A DNA stretch of 64,000 nucleotides from contig CAVRBW010000014.1 of the NCBI GenBank assembly GCA_963719325.1, forward strand, positions 120,570 through 184,569, read 5' to 3'. Numbering within the stretch: the stretch's first letter is position 1; each line of letters opens with the position of its first letter. The notes beneath the pieces were generated by a model. The model saw only the letters and a list, made by a program, of their open reading frames with translations, made no database searches and was not told where the DNA came from. This DNA comes from DATBLE01 sp963719325 (GTDB taxonomy: Bacteria; Actinomycetota; Thermoleophilia; Gaiellales; Gaiellaceae). A program made the translations under genes and the position numbers. Below, piece after piece: positions 32,365-41,111 of the stretch.

Positions 32365-34123
32365 CGCCGAGCTCTCGCGTGCCGCCGCGAGCGCGCGGTC
32401 GACCGAGCCCGCGCCCGAGTCCAGCCTCGCGCAACCACAAGGGGCCCATCGCAGCCCAGGTCAGCAGCCTGGGATCGTCACCGAGAGAGTCTCCGTCCTC
32501 GAGCACGGCGACCGCTTCGCGCATTGCCTGCGCGCCGCGGTCGCCTGCGCCGGAGAAGATGAGTGCCATGCCGAACGCCATCCGCGCGAAAAAGGTCGTG
32601 GTGCTGTCCGCGTTCGACTGCGCAAGCGCCTCTGCGCGGGCTGCGGTCGCCTGCATCGCGGCCGCATCGCCGGCGTAGAACGCCGAGAGCATCGCCTCGG
32701 CGAGCATCAGGGCCGCCCGCTCTGGGTCGATCTCCGCCGCTGTCGCGGCGGCTTTCATGAGGATCGCGTGTCCCTCCATCACCGGCCCTCGGCGTGCGGC
32801 GATGTGACCGCGCAGATGCTCGAGCAGGACAACGAGCCGGGCATCGTGGGCGTGATGCCGTGCTTCGTCGAGCAGGGCCATCGCCCGTTCGCCGAGTCCG
32901 CCGAGCCAGGCGGCCTCGGCGGCGGACCGCAGCAGCGCCGTGCACCGCTCGTCGACCGGTGCGAGCATCGCCGCGCGCTCGAAGGCGTTCGAGGCGACGA
33001 GGTACGCGCTCCGGCCCTGCGCCCGCACCGCGGCCTGCTCGAGCGCAGACGAAGCGGCGTCGTCCGGCCCGACCGCCGCCAGGGCCAGGTGCCATGCGCG
33101 GCGGTCGACCTCCGCGTCCGGCAAGGCGTCGGCCAGCGCCCGGTGGACGACTCGGCGGAGGTCCGGAGGAGCGTCGCCGTAGACCGCCGAGCGCACGAGC
33201 GGGTGGCGGAACTCGATCCTGCCCCTCTCCAGCGTCACCAGACCTGCCGCCTCGGCCGGCTCGAGGTCGGCGACCCCCACTCCGAGCTGCTCCGCCGCGC
33301 GTGCGAGTCGCGACAGCTCGTTGCCGTAGGCCGCGGCTGCGAGCAGCAGCATGCGCTGGCTTGGCTCCGGCAACGCGTGCAAGCGCCTCGAGAACGACTC
33401 TGCGACGGTCGCGGCGGCGGGCACCGGCGCTCCGGGCGGGAACGTGTCCGGGCCGGCTGCGGCCAGCTCGATCACGGCCAGCGGATTGCCGCCGGTCTCC
33501 CGGTGCAACCGGGCCGCCAGCGGGTCGTCGCGGTGCCGGCGCAGCAGGGATGCGGTCGAGGCTTCGTCGAGTCCACCGATCGGGAGCGTGGGTAGGTCGG
33601 CGCCGTCGAGGAGCGACGACTCGCCGTGCCGCACGGTGACCACGAGGGCAACCCGGTCAGCCACGAGTCGCCGGGCGGCGAACAGCAGCGCATCCGCGCT
33701 CGAGCCGTCGAGCCAGTGGGCGTCGTCGACGAACACTGCCAGCGGCGCATCCTCGGCCTCGGCGGCCAGCAGGCTGAGCGTCGCAGCGCCGATCGCGAAC
33801 CGGTCGTACGCTTCTGCAGGTTGCAACGCCAGCGCGCTCTGCAGCGCCGCCGCCTGCGGGTCGGGGATCCGCTCGAGGCCGTCGAGCACGGGCCGAAGGA
33901 GCTCGAACAGCCCCGCGAAGGGGACCTCCGTCTCGGACTCGATCCCGCGGGCTCGGAGCACGGTCATGCCTTGCCCGCGCGCGACCTCCTCCGTGTCGGT
34001 CAGGAGCGACGTCTTGCCGATCCCGATCTCCCCGACCAGGGCGAGGACGCCGCTCTTCCCCTCCCGTGCGTGCGCCAGCAGCCTCGCCAGGGTCTCCCGC
34101 TCCCGTTCCCGCCCGAGGAGCAC
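32276..34123 (-). CDS. LAL-type LuxR regulator, N-terminal AAA-ATPase part (frame broken)
   Basis: GTG start at 34123; TAGACT (34131-34136) ends 7 nt before it, so the mRNA may be leaderless. The N-terminus (LLGRERERETLARLL) leads into a STAND-type ATPase: Walker A GEIGIGKTSLL near residue 30, Walker B APLAVFVDDAHWLD near 130, then a winged-helix and helical repeats (AFERAAMLAPVDERCTALL, HAHDARLVVLLEHL). Sequence stays LAL-like to about WLREAG (near 32425), after which this frame is nonsense and the true continuation is in the other frame. It faces away from the oxidase-methyltransferase-glycosyltransferase genes at 34295-38915 and is their likely regulator. Confidence 0.85.
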   Translation of the reverse strand: MLLGRERERETLARLLAHAREGKSGVLALVGEIGIGKTSLLTDTEEVARGQGMTVLRARGIESETEVPFAGLFELLRPVLDGLERIPDPQAAALQSALALQPAEAYDRFAIGAATLSLLAAEAEDAPLAVFVDDAHWLDGSSADALLFAARRLVADRVALVVTVRHGESSLLDGADLPTLPIGGLDEASTASLLRRHRDDPLAARLHRETGGNPLAVIELAAAGPDTFPPGAPVPAAATVAESFSRRLHALPEPSQRMLLLAAAAYGNELSRLARAAEQLGVGVADLEPAEAAGLVTLERGRIEFRHPLVRSAVYGDAPPDLRRVVHRALADALPDAEVDRRAWHLALAAVGPDDAASSALEQAAVRAQGRSAYLVASNAFERAAMLAPVDERCTALLRSAAEAAWLGGLGERAMALLDEARHHAHDARLVVLLEHLRGHIAARRGPVMEGHAILMKAAATAAEIDPERAALMLAEAMLSAFYAGDAAAMQATAARAEALAQSNADSTTTFFARMAFGMALIFSGAGDRGAQAMREAVAVLEDGDSLGDDPRLLTWAAMGPLWLREAGLGRGLGRPRARGGTRELGGGSASAAAQPPGDPPGRWRSMEPRSRRPA

Positions 34124-34294
34124 GTGGAAGAGTCTACGAGGTCGGCCCTGATGCGAGCACCTGCGCGGCAGCGCGGACCAGGGGGTGGCACCGGAAGCGA
34201 GCGGCGCAATGCGGGCCCTAGCCTCGGTCGCGAGCAAACGGTCGAGCGACGCGCAGTGCGTTTGCACCCGCGCGCCCGGCGAAGGAGGAGGAAC

Positions 34295-35696
34295 ATGAGC
34301 GACACACAAGCAACGCGTGCCGCCCGCGACGAGCTCGTCGACTTCGAGGGGCAGCTCATCGCCCAGGGCGACTCCGAGTACGAGCAGGCGCGCAAGGTCT
34401 ACAACGCGATGATCGACAAGCACCCGGCGCTGGTCGCTCGGTGCGCGAGTCCCGCCGACGTCGCCCGAGCGATCGGCTTCGCTCGGAACCACGCCCTCCC
34501 GCTGGCAGTCCGCGGCGGCGGCCACAATGGCGCCGGTCTCGGGACCTGCGAGGGCGGCGTCGTCGTCGACCTTTCGCTGCTCAAGGACATCCAGGTCGAC
34601 CCGCAGAGGCGCACGGTCCGCGTCGGCGGCGGCTGCACGTGGGGCGAGGTCGACGCAGCCACGGGCGAGCACGGGTTGGCCACGCCGAGCGGGATCATCT
34701 CCACGACGGGCGTCGGCGGACTGACGCTCGGCGGCGGACTCGGCCACCTGACCCGCAAGTGCGGCCTCACGATCGACAACCTGCTCGAGGCCGAGATGGT
34801 GCTCGCGAGCGGGGAGACGGTCCGCGTCGAATGCCGACGACCACCCCGACCTGTACTGGGCGATCAGGGGCGGTGGCGGCAACTTCGGCGTCGTCACCTC
34901 GTTCCTCTTTCGCCTGCACGAGGTCGGGACGGTGATCGCCGGCCCCACCTTCTGGCCGATCGAGTCGACGGCCGAGGTGCTCTCGGTCTACCGGGAGTTC
35001 CTCCCAGGCGCTCCCGGCGAGCTGAACGGCTTCTTCGCCGTCCACACGGTTCCGCCGGCCCCTCCCTTCCCCGAAGCGATCCACCTGCGGAAGGTGTGCG
35101 GCGTCGTCTGGTGCTACGTCGGACCGGAGGAGCAGGCGGCGACGGCGATGGCGCCGCTGCTGGACGCGCTGCCGGAGCCCTTGATGCACGGTGCGCAGCC
35201 GATGCCCCACCACATGTTGCAGGGCGCCTTCGACGGCTTGTACCCGCCGGGGGACCAGTGGTACTGGCGGGCGGACTTCGTGAAGGAGATCCCGGACGAG
35301 GCGGTCGAGATCCATGCGCGCTTCGGGTCGGCGATGCCGACGATGAAGTCGACGATGCACATGTATCCGATCGACGGCGCCGCGCATGACGTCGGCTCCG
35401 AAGACACCGCCTGGAGCTACCGCGACGCGGTCTGGGGCTCCGTCTTTGCCGGTGTCGATCCCGACCCCGGAAACGTGGAGACGATCCGCGACTGGAGCAT
35501 CGACTACTTCGAGGCCCTGCACCCGTACTCCGCGGGCGGCGCCTACGTGAACATGATGATGGACGAGGGGCAGGAGCGCGTCCGCGCGAGCTATCGGGGC
35601 AACTACGACCGGCTCGCGCAGGTGAAGGCGGTCTACGACCCGGACAACGTGTTCCGCGTGAACCAGAACATCGAGCCCGCGGGAGTCTCAGGCTAG
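34295..35696 (+). pseudogene. FAD-linked oxidase (berberine-bridge-enzyme type), frame broken
   Basis: ATG 34295 follows a strong GAAGGAGGAGG site. The first part (to about residue 177) has the PCMH-type FAD domain: HALPLAVRGGGHNGAGLGT with the His that usually binds FAD covalently, and STTGVGGLTLGGGLGHLTRK. At about 34826 the frame shifts by one base; the other frame continues NADDHPDLYWAIRGGGGNFG and runs to 35696 with the BBE C-terminal YVNMMMDEGQERVRASYRGN and YDPDNVFRVNQNI. Read together it is a full-length protein of about 466 residues. The break may be a sequencing error. Such enzymes oxidise alcohols, alkaloids or sugars. Confidence 0.85.
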
Positions 35697-35703
35697 ACCC
35701 ACG

Positions 35704-36780
35704 GTGACGGCGCTCGCAGAGCAGACGGCCGACGCGCGGAGGCTGCAGGACATCGTCCTCCGCGCGGTCGACGAGGTCGGAGCGACGCTGAGCACGGCCC
35801 TCGTCGTCATGGGCGACAGGCTCGGGCTCTACCGTGCGCTCGCGGGGGCGGGGCCGCTGTCGGCGGCGCAGGTGGCGGAGCGAGCGGGCGCGAGCGAGCG
35901 CTACGTGCGCGAGTGGCTGAACGCCCAGGCTGCGGGCGGGTACGTCGAATACGAGCCCGACAGCGGCCGCTACGCCCTTTCCGCGGAGGCGGCGACCGCG
36001 CTTGCCGACGAATCGAGCCCCGCGTACCTGCCCGGCCTCTTCCAGCTCGCCCTGGGCGCCGTGGTCGACTCGCCTCGCGTCGTCGAGGCGGCGCGGACGG
36101 GCGCCGGGATCGCTCGAGAGACGCGAGCGAGCGACGTCCGCGAAGGCTGCGACCGCTTCTCCCGGACCAGCTACTCCGCACACCTGGTGAGCGGGTGGCT
36201 GCCCGCGCTCGAAGGCGTCCTCGAGAAGCTGAAGCGGGGCGCGCGCGTGGCCGACGTCGGCTGCGGCCGCGGCGGCTCGACGATCCTGCTGGCCGAGGCG
36301 TTCCCGGCCTCTCGATTCGAGGGTTACGACGGCGTCGCCGACTCGATCGAGACGGCGCGGCGGCGTGCACGAGCAGCCGGTGTCGACGGCCGCGTCGACT
36401 TCCGCGTCGCGCCGGCGGCGTCATACTCCGGGCACGGCTACGACCTCGTGATGATGCTCGACTGCCTCCACGAGCTGGGAGACCCGGCCGCCGCGGCGCG
36501 GCACGTGCGCCGATCGCTCGCGCCCGACGGCACGTGGATGATCGTCGAGCCGAAGGCGGGCGATCGCGTCGAGGAGAACCTCAACCCGGTCGGCCGCGCC
36601 TACTACGCGCTCTCGACGCTCCTTTCCACGCCCGCGTCGCTCGCGGATGAGACCGGGCTCGCGCTCGGCGCGCAGGCAGGGGAGGCGCGGATCCGCGAGA
36701 TCGTGACCGGCGCGGGTTTCTCGAGCTTCAGGCGGGTCGCGGAGACGCCGCTCGCCATGGTCTTCGAGGCGAGGCCGTGA
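35704..36780 (+). CDS. SAM-dependent methyltransferase with winged-helix N-terminus
   Basis: 358 residues from GTG 35704, 7 bp after the FAD oxidase stop. The N-terminal third is a winged helix (LSAAQVAERAGASERYVREW) like that of small-molecule O-methyltransferases; the C-terminal two thirds is a class I Rossmann domain with motif I VADVGCGRGGSTILLAE near residue 182, an acidic motif II region and YDLVMMLDCLHELGDP. The stop overlaps the next start by 4 bp (GTGA). It probably methylates a small molecule made or modified by its neighbours; the substrate is unknown. Confidence 0.88.
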   Translation: MTALAEQTADARRLQDIVLRAVDEVGATLSTALVVMGDRLGLYRALAGAGPLSAAQVAERAGASERYVREWLNAQAAGGYVEYEPDSGRYALSAEAATALADESSPAYLPGLFQLALGAVVDSPRVVEAARTGAGIARETRASDVREGCDRFSRTSYSAHLVSGWLPALEGVLEKLKRGARVADVGCGRGGSTILLAEAFPASRFEGYDGVADSIETARRRARAAGVDGRVDFRVAPAASYSGHGYDLVMMLDCLHELGDPAAAARHVRRSLAPDGTWMIVEPKAGDRVEENLNPVGRAYYALSTLLSTPASLADETGLALGAQAGEARIREIVTGAGFSSFRRVAETPLAMVFEARP

Positions 36781-38915
36781 CGGTCGGCCAGCAGCTGGGG
36801 ACGGAGCCGGGCCGCGAGCAGTCGCGCGCCCGCTACCCCGACGAGGAAGGCTTCGTCGAGCGCGACGGGGTGAAGGTCTTCTACGAGGTCTACGGGAGCG
36901 GAGAGAAGACGATCGTCCTGCTTCCTACGTGGTCGATCGTCCATTCGCGGTGCTGGAAGCTGCAGATCCCCTACCTCGCCCGGCACGCGCGTGTCGTCGT
37001 CTTCGACGGCCGCGGGAACGGCCGCTCCGACCGGCCCGAAGGCGTCGAGGCGTACCTCGAGGACGAGTTCGCGGCCGACACGCTCGCGGTGATGGATGCG
37101 ACCGGCACCGACCGCGCGACCCTCGTCGGCCTCTCGTGCGGGGCGCTCTGGGGGACGATCGTCGCAGCCGATTTCCCGCAGCGGATAGAGGGGATCGTCT
37201 ACATCGCGCCGGCCGTGGGCCTGGTGCCGGGACACCCCGAACGGCAGGTCTACGAACTAGACGAGGAGTACGACACGGACGAGGGCTGGGCGAAGTACAA
37301 CAGCCATTTCTGGTCGCGCAACTACCGCGAGTTCCTCGAGTTCTTCTTCGCGCAGTGCTTGAACGAGCCGCACTCGACGAAGCAGATCGAGGACTGCGTC
37401 GGCTGGGGCCTGGAGACGACGCCGGAGGCGCTTGCGGACGCGACGCGGGCGATCTCGCTCTGTCGCACGGAGCGGTTCGCGGCCACCTGCGCCCGCGTCC
37501 GCTGCCCGGTGCTCGTGATCCACGGCGACGCCGATCTGATCCGGCCGCATGCGCAGGGTGCCGCGCTGGCGGAGGCGACGGGCGGCACGCTGGTCACCCT
37601 CGAAGGCGCGGGGCACCTGCCGCAGGCGCGCGATCCGGTGAAGATCAACCTGCTCCTGCGGGACTTCGTCTGCCCGCCCCCACCTGCGAATCGCTGGGCG
37701 CGCGCACGTAGCCGGCGCCGGCGCGCGCTGTTCCTCTCGTCGCCGATCGGCCTCGGGCACGCCCAGCGCGACGTCGCGATTGCCGACGAGCTGCGCCGGC
37801 TCCACCCGGATCTGGAGATCGACTGGCTGGCACAGCACCCGGTGACCCAGATGCTCGAGGCGCGCAACGAGCGAGTCCACCCGGCGAGCCTGGCGCTGGC
37901 GGGCGAGTCCGCGCACATCGAGTCGGAGTCCGCCGAGCACGACCTGCACTGCTTCCAGGCCTCGCGAAGGATGGACGAGATCCTGCTCTCGAACTTCATG
38001 GTCTTCCACGACCTCGTCCGGGACGACCCCTACGACCTGTGGATCGGCGACGAGGCGTGGGAGCTCGACTACTACCTGCACGAGAACCCGGAGCTGAAGA
38101 GCGCCGCGTACGTCTGGCTCACCGACTTCGTCGGCTGGCTGCCGATGCCCGACGGCGGCGAGCGCGAGGCCTTCCTGACCGCCGACTACAACGCGGAGAT
38201 GATCGAGCACATCGCGCGCCACCCGCGGATCCGCGACCGGGCGATCTTCGTCGGCGACGCCGCCGACGTCGTCACCGACCCGTTCGGGCCCGAGCTACCG
38301 CAGATCCGCGACTGGACCGAGCAGCACTACGACTTCGCCGGCTACGTGACCGGTTTCGACCCGGCCGAGTTCGCCGACCACGAGCGCCTCCGCGCGGAGC
38401 TCGGCTACGCGGAGCACGAACAGGTCTGCATCGTCACCGTCGGCGGCTCCGGCGTCGGCGCGCACCTGCTGCGGCGCGTGATCGAGGCCTTCCCCGAGGC
38501 CAAGGAACGGGTACCGCGACTACGGATGATCGTCGTCGCCGGCCCGCGCATCGACCCGAGCTCGCTTCCCCGGCACGAAGGGCTCGAGGTACGGGCATAC
38601 GTCCACGAGCTGTACCGCCACCTCGCCGCCTGCGATCTCGCGATCGTCCAGGGCGGCCTGACGACCGCGATGGAGCTCACCGCCAACCGAAAGCCGTTCA
38701 TCTACGTCCCGCTCCGTCACCACTTCGAGCAGAACTTCCACGTTGCCCACCGCCTCGAGCGCTACCGCAGCGGACGCCGGCTGGACTTCGAGGACGCCGG
38801 CCCGTCGGCGATCGCGGCCGCGATCGCCGACGAGATCGGCGCCGCGACGGATTACCTGCCCGTCGACCCGCACGGAGCGGCCCGCGCCGCGGCGCTGATC
38901 TCCGACCTTCTCTGA
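36777..38915 (+). CDS. Fusion: alpha/beta hydrolase plus UGT/MurG-like glycosyltransferase
   Basis: 712 residues in one uninterrupted frame. Residues about 25-300 form an alpha/beta hydrolase: strand TIVLLPTWS, nucleophile elbow GLSCGALWG near 119, acid HGDADLI and histidine GAGHLPQA. A short basic linker (ARSRRRRA) leads to residues about 310-712, a GT-B fold protein beginning LFLSSPIGLGHAQRDVAIA and ending with the donor-side segment LAIVQGGLTTAMELTANRKPF and PLRHHFEQNFHV. The GT half resembles UGT/MGT and MurG C-terminal motifs. I know of no standard family with this fusion. It is co-translated with the methyltransferase; a role in glycosylating and hydrolysing one metabolite is inferred. 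Confidence 0.85.
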   Translation: MTVGQQLGTEPGREQSRARYPDEEGFVERDGVKVFYEVYGSGEKTIVLLPTWSIVHSRCWKLQIPYLARHARVVVFDGRGNGRSDRPEGVEAYLEDEFAADTLAVMDATGTDRATLVGLSCGALWGTIVAADFPQRIEGIVYIAPAVGLVPGHPERQVYELDEEYDTDEGWAKYNSHFWSRNYREFLEFFFAQCLNEPHSTKQIEDCVGWGLETTPEALADATRAISLCRTERFAATCARVRCPVLVIHGDADLIRPHAQGAALAEATGGTLVTLEGAGHLPQARDPVKINLLLRDFVCPPPPANRWARARSRRRRALFLSSPIGLGHAQRDVAIADELRRLHPDLEIDWLAQHPVTQMLEARNERVHPASLALAGESAHIESESAEHDLHCFQASRRMDEILLSNFMVFHDLVRDDPYDLWIGDEAWELDYYLHENPELKSAAYVWLTDFVGWLPMPDGGEREAFLTADYNAEMIEHIARHPRIRDRAIFVGDAADVVTDPFGPELPQIRDWTEQHYDFAGYVTGFDPAEFADHERLRAELGYAEHEQVCIVTVGGSGVGAHLLRRVIEAFPEAKERVPRLRMIVVAGPRIDPSSLPRHEGLEVRAYVHELYRHLAACDLAIVQGGLTTAMELTANRKPFIYVPLRHHFEQNFHVAHRLERYRSGRRLDFEDAGPSAIAAAIADEIGAATDYLPVDPHGAARAAALISDLL

Positions 38916-38917
38916 GC

Positions 38918-39973
38918 TCAGGCTGCTTGCGACAGGTCGTCGTCGGCGTCGATCGCGACCACGTTCTCCAGTTCGCTCGCGAGGTGGTCGAACGCCTCCC
39001 GCTCGAGCTGGCGGACGCGCTCCCGGGTGATCCCGAGCTCGCGGCCGATCGCCTCGAGAGCCATCGTGTCGCCGTCGAAGCCGAAGCGCATCTCGATGAT
39101 CCTGCGCTCCCGCTCGGGCAGCTTCGCCAGGGCCTGCCGGACGGCGCGGCCACGGAGCGAGTCGTCTGCGGCCGCCTCGGGATCGACCGACTCCGCGTCG
39201 GCGAGGAGGTCTCCGAGCTCGCCGTCGCCGTCACCGACCCGTGCGCTGAGCGAGACCGAGGCCTCGACCACGTCCAGCGCCTCCTGGGCGTGCTGGGTCG
39301 ACATTCCGGCGCCTTCGGCAAGCTCCTCCAGGGTCGGCTCGCGTCCGTGTGCGATCTCGAACCGCTGCTGGACGCGGGCCAGCTTGCTGCGGCGCTCGTC
39401 CACGTGAACGGGGATGCGAATCGTCTTCGACTGGTTGGCGAGCGCTCGCTGGCAGGCCTGCCGGATCCACCACGTCGCGTAGGTGGAGAACTTGAAGCCC
39501 TTGCGCCAGTCGAACTTCTCCGCGGCCCGGTTGAGGCCGATCACGCCTTCCTGCACGAGGTCGCCCAGCGGGACGCCGTGGCCCGCATAGCGGCGCGCGT
39601 TGTGGACGACGAGCCGCAGATTCGAGTTGATCATCCGCTCCTTCGCCCGAAGGTCGCCGCGCTCGATGCGCTTCGCCAGCTCCACCTCCTCGGCCGCGCT
39701 CAGTAGCGGATAGCGGCCGAGCTGGTTCATGAACTGGGTCAGCGAGTCGGGAACGCCTCCGGCCGTGAGGTCGAACGACAGATCCGGCTCGTCCTCGTCG
39801 TCGCCGGCCTCGTCCTGCATCCGCACGCCCCGCGTCTCGAGCTCGGCACGAAGCGCCGTGAGCTCGTCCTCGCCCAGGTCGTGCTCGAGCGCCAGCGCCT
39901 CGAGCGCCGTCGCCGTCACGAGTCCATCCTCTTCGGCGCCGTCGAGAAATGACGCCAGATCAGCTGCAAACAC
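38918..39973 (-). CDS. Sigma-70 family factor (RpoD/group 2-like)
   Basis: 351 residues from GTG 39973, with AAGGAG 9 nt upstream. All core regions are present: 1.2 (DSLTQFMNQLGRYPLLSAAEE), 2 (LRLVVHNARRYAGHGVPLGDLVQEG, FKFSTYATWWIRQ), 3 (IRIPVHVDERRSKL, EPTLEELAEGAGM) and 4 (LPERERRIIEMRFGF, ALEAIGRELGITRERVRQLE). The N-terminal 60 residues keep a short region 1.1-like segment. It is shorter than a typical housekeeping RpoD, so a group 2 or alternative principal-like factor is also possible. rpmE lies upstream on the same strand. Confidence 0.92.
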   Translation of the reverse strand: MFAADLASFLDGAEEDGLVTATALEALALEHDLGEDELTALRAELETRGVRMQDEAGDDEDEPDLSFDLTAGGVPDSLTQFMNQLGRYPLLSAAEEVELAKRIERGDLRAKERMINSNLRLVVHNARRYAGHGVPLGDLVQEGVIGLNRAAEKFDWRKGFKFSTYATWWIRQACQRALANQSKTIRIPVHVDERRSKLARVQQRFEIAHGREPTLEELAEGAGMSTQHAQEALDVVEASVSLSARVGDGDGELGDLLADAESVDPEAAADDSLRGRAVRQALAKLPERERRIIEMRFGFDGDTMALEAIGRELGITRERVRQLEREAFDHLASELENVVAIDADDDLSQAA

Positions 39974-40001
39974 GGTTGTTGGCTCCTTCAATCCCTTCCT
40001 C

Positions 40002-40223
40002 CTATCGAGTCTGTGTACTGGTCGAGCGGACGCGGGCGCGCCGCCGCTCGAAGCGGTCGATCCGGCTGCCGGACTGCGCTGCGCGAACGACACCGGTGTA
40101 AGCCGGGTGGCACTTCGAGCACACGTCCACCGTGATCTCGCTTCGTGTCGACCTCGTCGTGAAGACCTCGCCGCACGAGGTGCAGCGCACGGTCGCGATC
40201 ACGCGCATCGGGTGAGTAGTCAA
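40002..40223 (-). CDS. rpmE: 50S ribosomal protein L31
   Basis: 73 residues. TTG 40223 is chosen because it keeps the family HP motif (MTTHPMRVIATV) and has GGGAG 6 nt upstream; ATG 40208 is the alternative. Features of bL31: a CTSC pair, VFTTRSTRSEI, and VDVCSKCHPAYTG with the second CxxC-type pair, so this is the zinc-binding form. The C-terminus (RIDRFERRRARV) is basic, as needed for rRNA contact. It precedes the sigma factor gene by 28 bp. Confidence 0.92.
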   Translation of the reverse strand: MTTHPMRVIATVRCTSCGEVFTTRSTRSEITVDVCSKCHPAYTGVVRAAQSGSRIDRFERRRARVRSTSTQTR

Positions 40224-40339
40224 GCCTTGCTCCCTTCGTTTCTTCCGAGCGCCCTACTGACAGGCGTGGCAAACGCCGTACCTATGCGCTCTAGCTCACG
40301 AAGAGATAAACGTCTCCCCTACCAGGGGTATTCCCGGCC

Positions 40340-40663
40340 TCAGCGCGTCTCTTCCTCGACCGTCCGCTCGGCCGTCGGGACGGCTTCGAGGCGCTCGTCC
40401 GGTATCGGCTTCCCGCTCTCGATCGAGAGACCGTAGGTGCCGGCCGCGAGGCGCGCCTCCGCGCGCTCGATCGCCGCGAGCGTTTCGCGCAGGTCGTCCG
40501 CCCGGCCCTCGTCGAGCTCGTCCTGGTACAGGTCGGACGCCAGATCCCCGGGGTCTTCGTTGTCTGCAGGCTCGCCGGTTTCGGCGTGCCCGAGCTGCGC
40601 CAGCGCTCGCTCGACGTGTTTGCGCTCGGCGGCCAGAAGCTCGCGTGCCCGGGCGGGATCCAT
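40340..40663 (-). CDS. DksA/TraR-like protein without zinc-finger cysteines
   Basis: 107 residues. An N-terminal coiled coil (ARARELLAAERKHVERALAQL) and acidic middle (DPGDLASDLYQDELDEG) lead to LAAGTYGLSIESGKPIPDERLEAVPTA, which aligns with the DksA/TraR pattern G-T-Y-G-x-C-x-x-C-G-x-x-I-x-x-x-R-L-x-A-x-P. Both cysteines are replaced (LSIESG), and the usual CxxC after the helix is also absent (RTVEEE). The zinc site is therefore lost, as in some actinobacterial RNA polymerase secondary-channel proteins. Binding to polymerase is inferred from the fold only. Confidence 0.78.
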   Translation of the reverse strand: MDPARARELLAAERKHVERALAQLGHAETGEPADNEDPGDLASDLYQDELDEGRADDLRETLAAIERAEARLAAGTYGLSIESGKPIPDERLEAVPTAERTVEEETR

Positions 40664-40762
40664 CGCACAACGTTATCGAAGGTCTCTCAGCCGAGTTCCT
40701 ACGCCTTGCCGCGCAACCTGAGCGCCCCTGACCCCGTTGTGAATGCGAAGGGGGTCGAAAGC

Positions 40763-40972
40763 GTGCGTTCACGTCTCAGGAAGCTCGTCACCCTCACTGG
40801 CATGGTGTCGGTTGTCGCTGCGTGCGCGGCGTCAGCCGGCGCAACATCCGTTCGTCATCCATCTGACGGCTCGAGCTGCACTTGGGGCGCATCGTCCATC
40901 ACAGCGACCTATGAGAACGGACGGGTGACCGAGTCGGAGCCGCACCCCACCGGCTGCACGAGCTACCCATGA
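40763..40972 (+). CDS. Small secreted protein (69 aa)
   Basis: GTG 40763 is preceded by AAGGGGG at an 8-nt spacing; an earlier in-frame GTG at 40739 has no such site. The N-terminus VRSRLRKLVTLTGMVSVVAACAAS is a signal sequence, possibly with cleavage after ASAGA. The mature part is about 43 residues with two cysteines (SSCTWG and TGCTSYP) that could form one disulfide. No family is recognised; function unknown. It lies between the DksA-like gene and tRNA-Arg. Confidence 0.5.
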   Translation: MRSRLRKLVTLTGMVSVVAACAASAGATSVRHPSDGSSCTWGASSITATYENGRVTESEPHPTGCTSYP

Positions 40973-40998
40973 CGCTTCACTGTTCCAGGCTTTCGTAG

Positions 40999-41070
40999 TG
41001 CCCCCGGCAAGAATCGAACTTGCGCACGCGGTTTAGGAAACCGCTGCTCTATCCACTGAGCTACGGGGGC
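40999..41070 (-). tRNA. tRNA-Arg (anticodon CCT)
   Basis: Reading the minus strand from 41070: acceptor GCCCCCG, D-arm GCTC-AGTGGATA-GAGC, anticodon stem-loop GCGGT-TTCCTAA-ACCGC with anticodon CCT, T-arm CAAG-TTCGATT-CTTG, and 3' acceptor CGGGGGC plus discriminator A. CCA is not encoded. It decodes AGG. Confidence 0.96.
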
Positions 41071-41111
41071 GCAGCGGGCTCACGATAGCGAGCCGAGGTA
41101 AGCTCAGCCGC

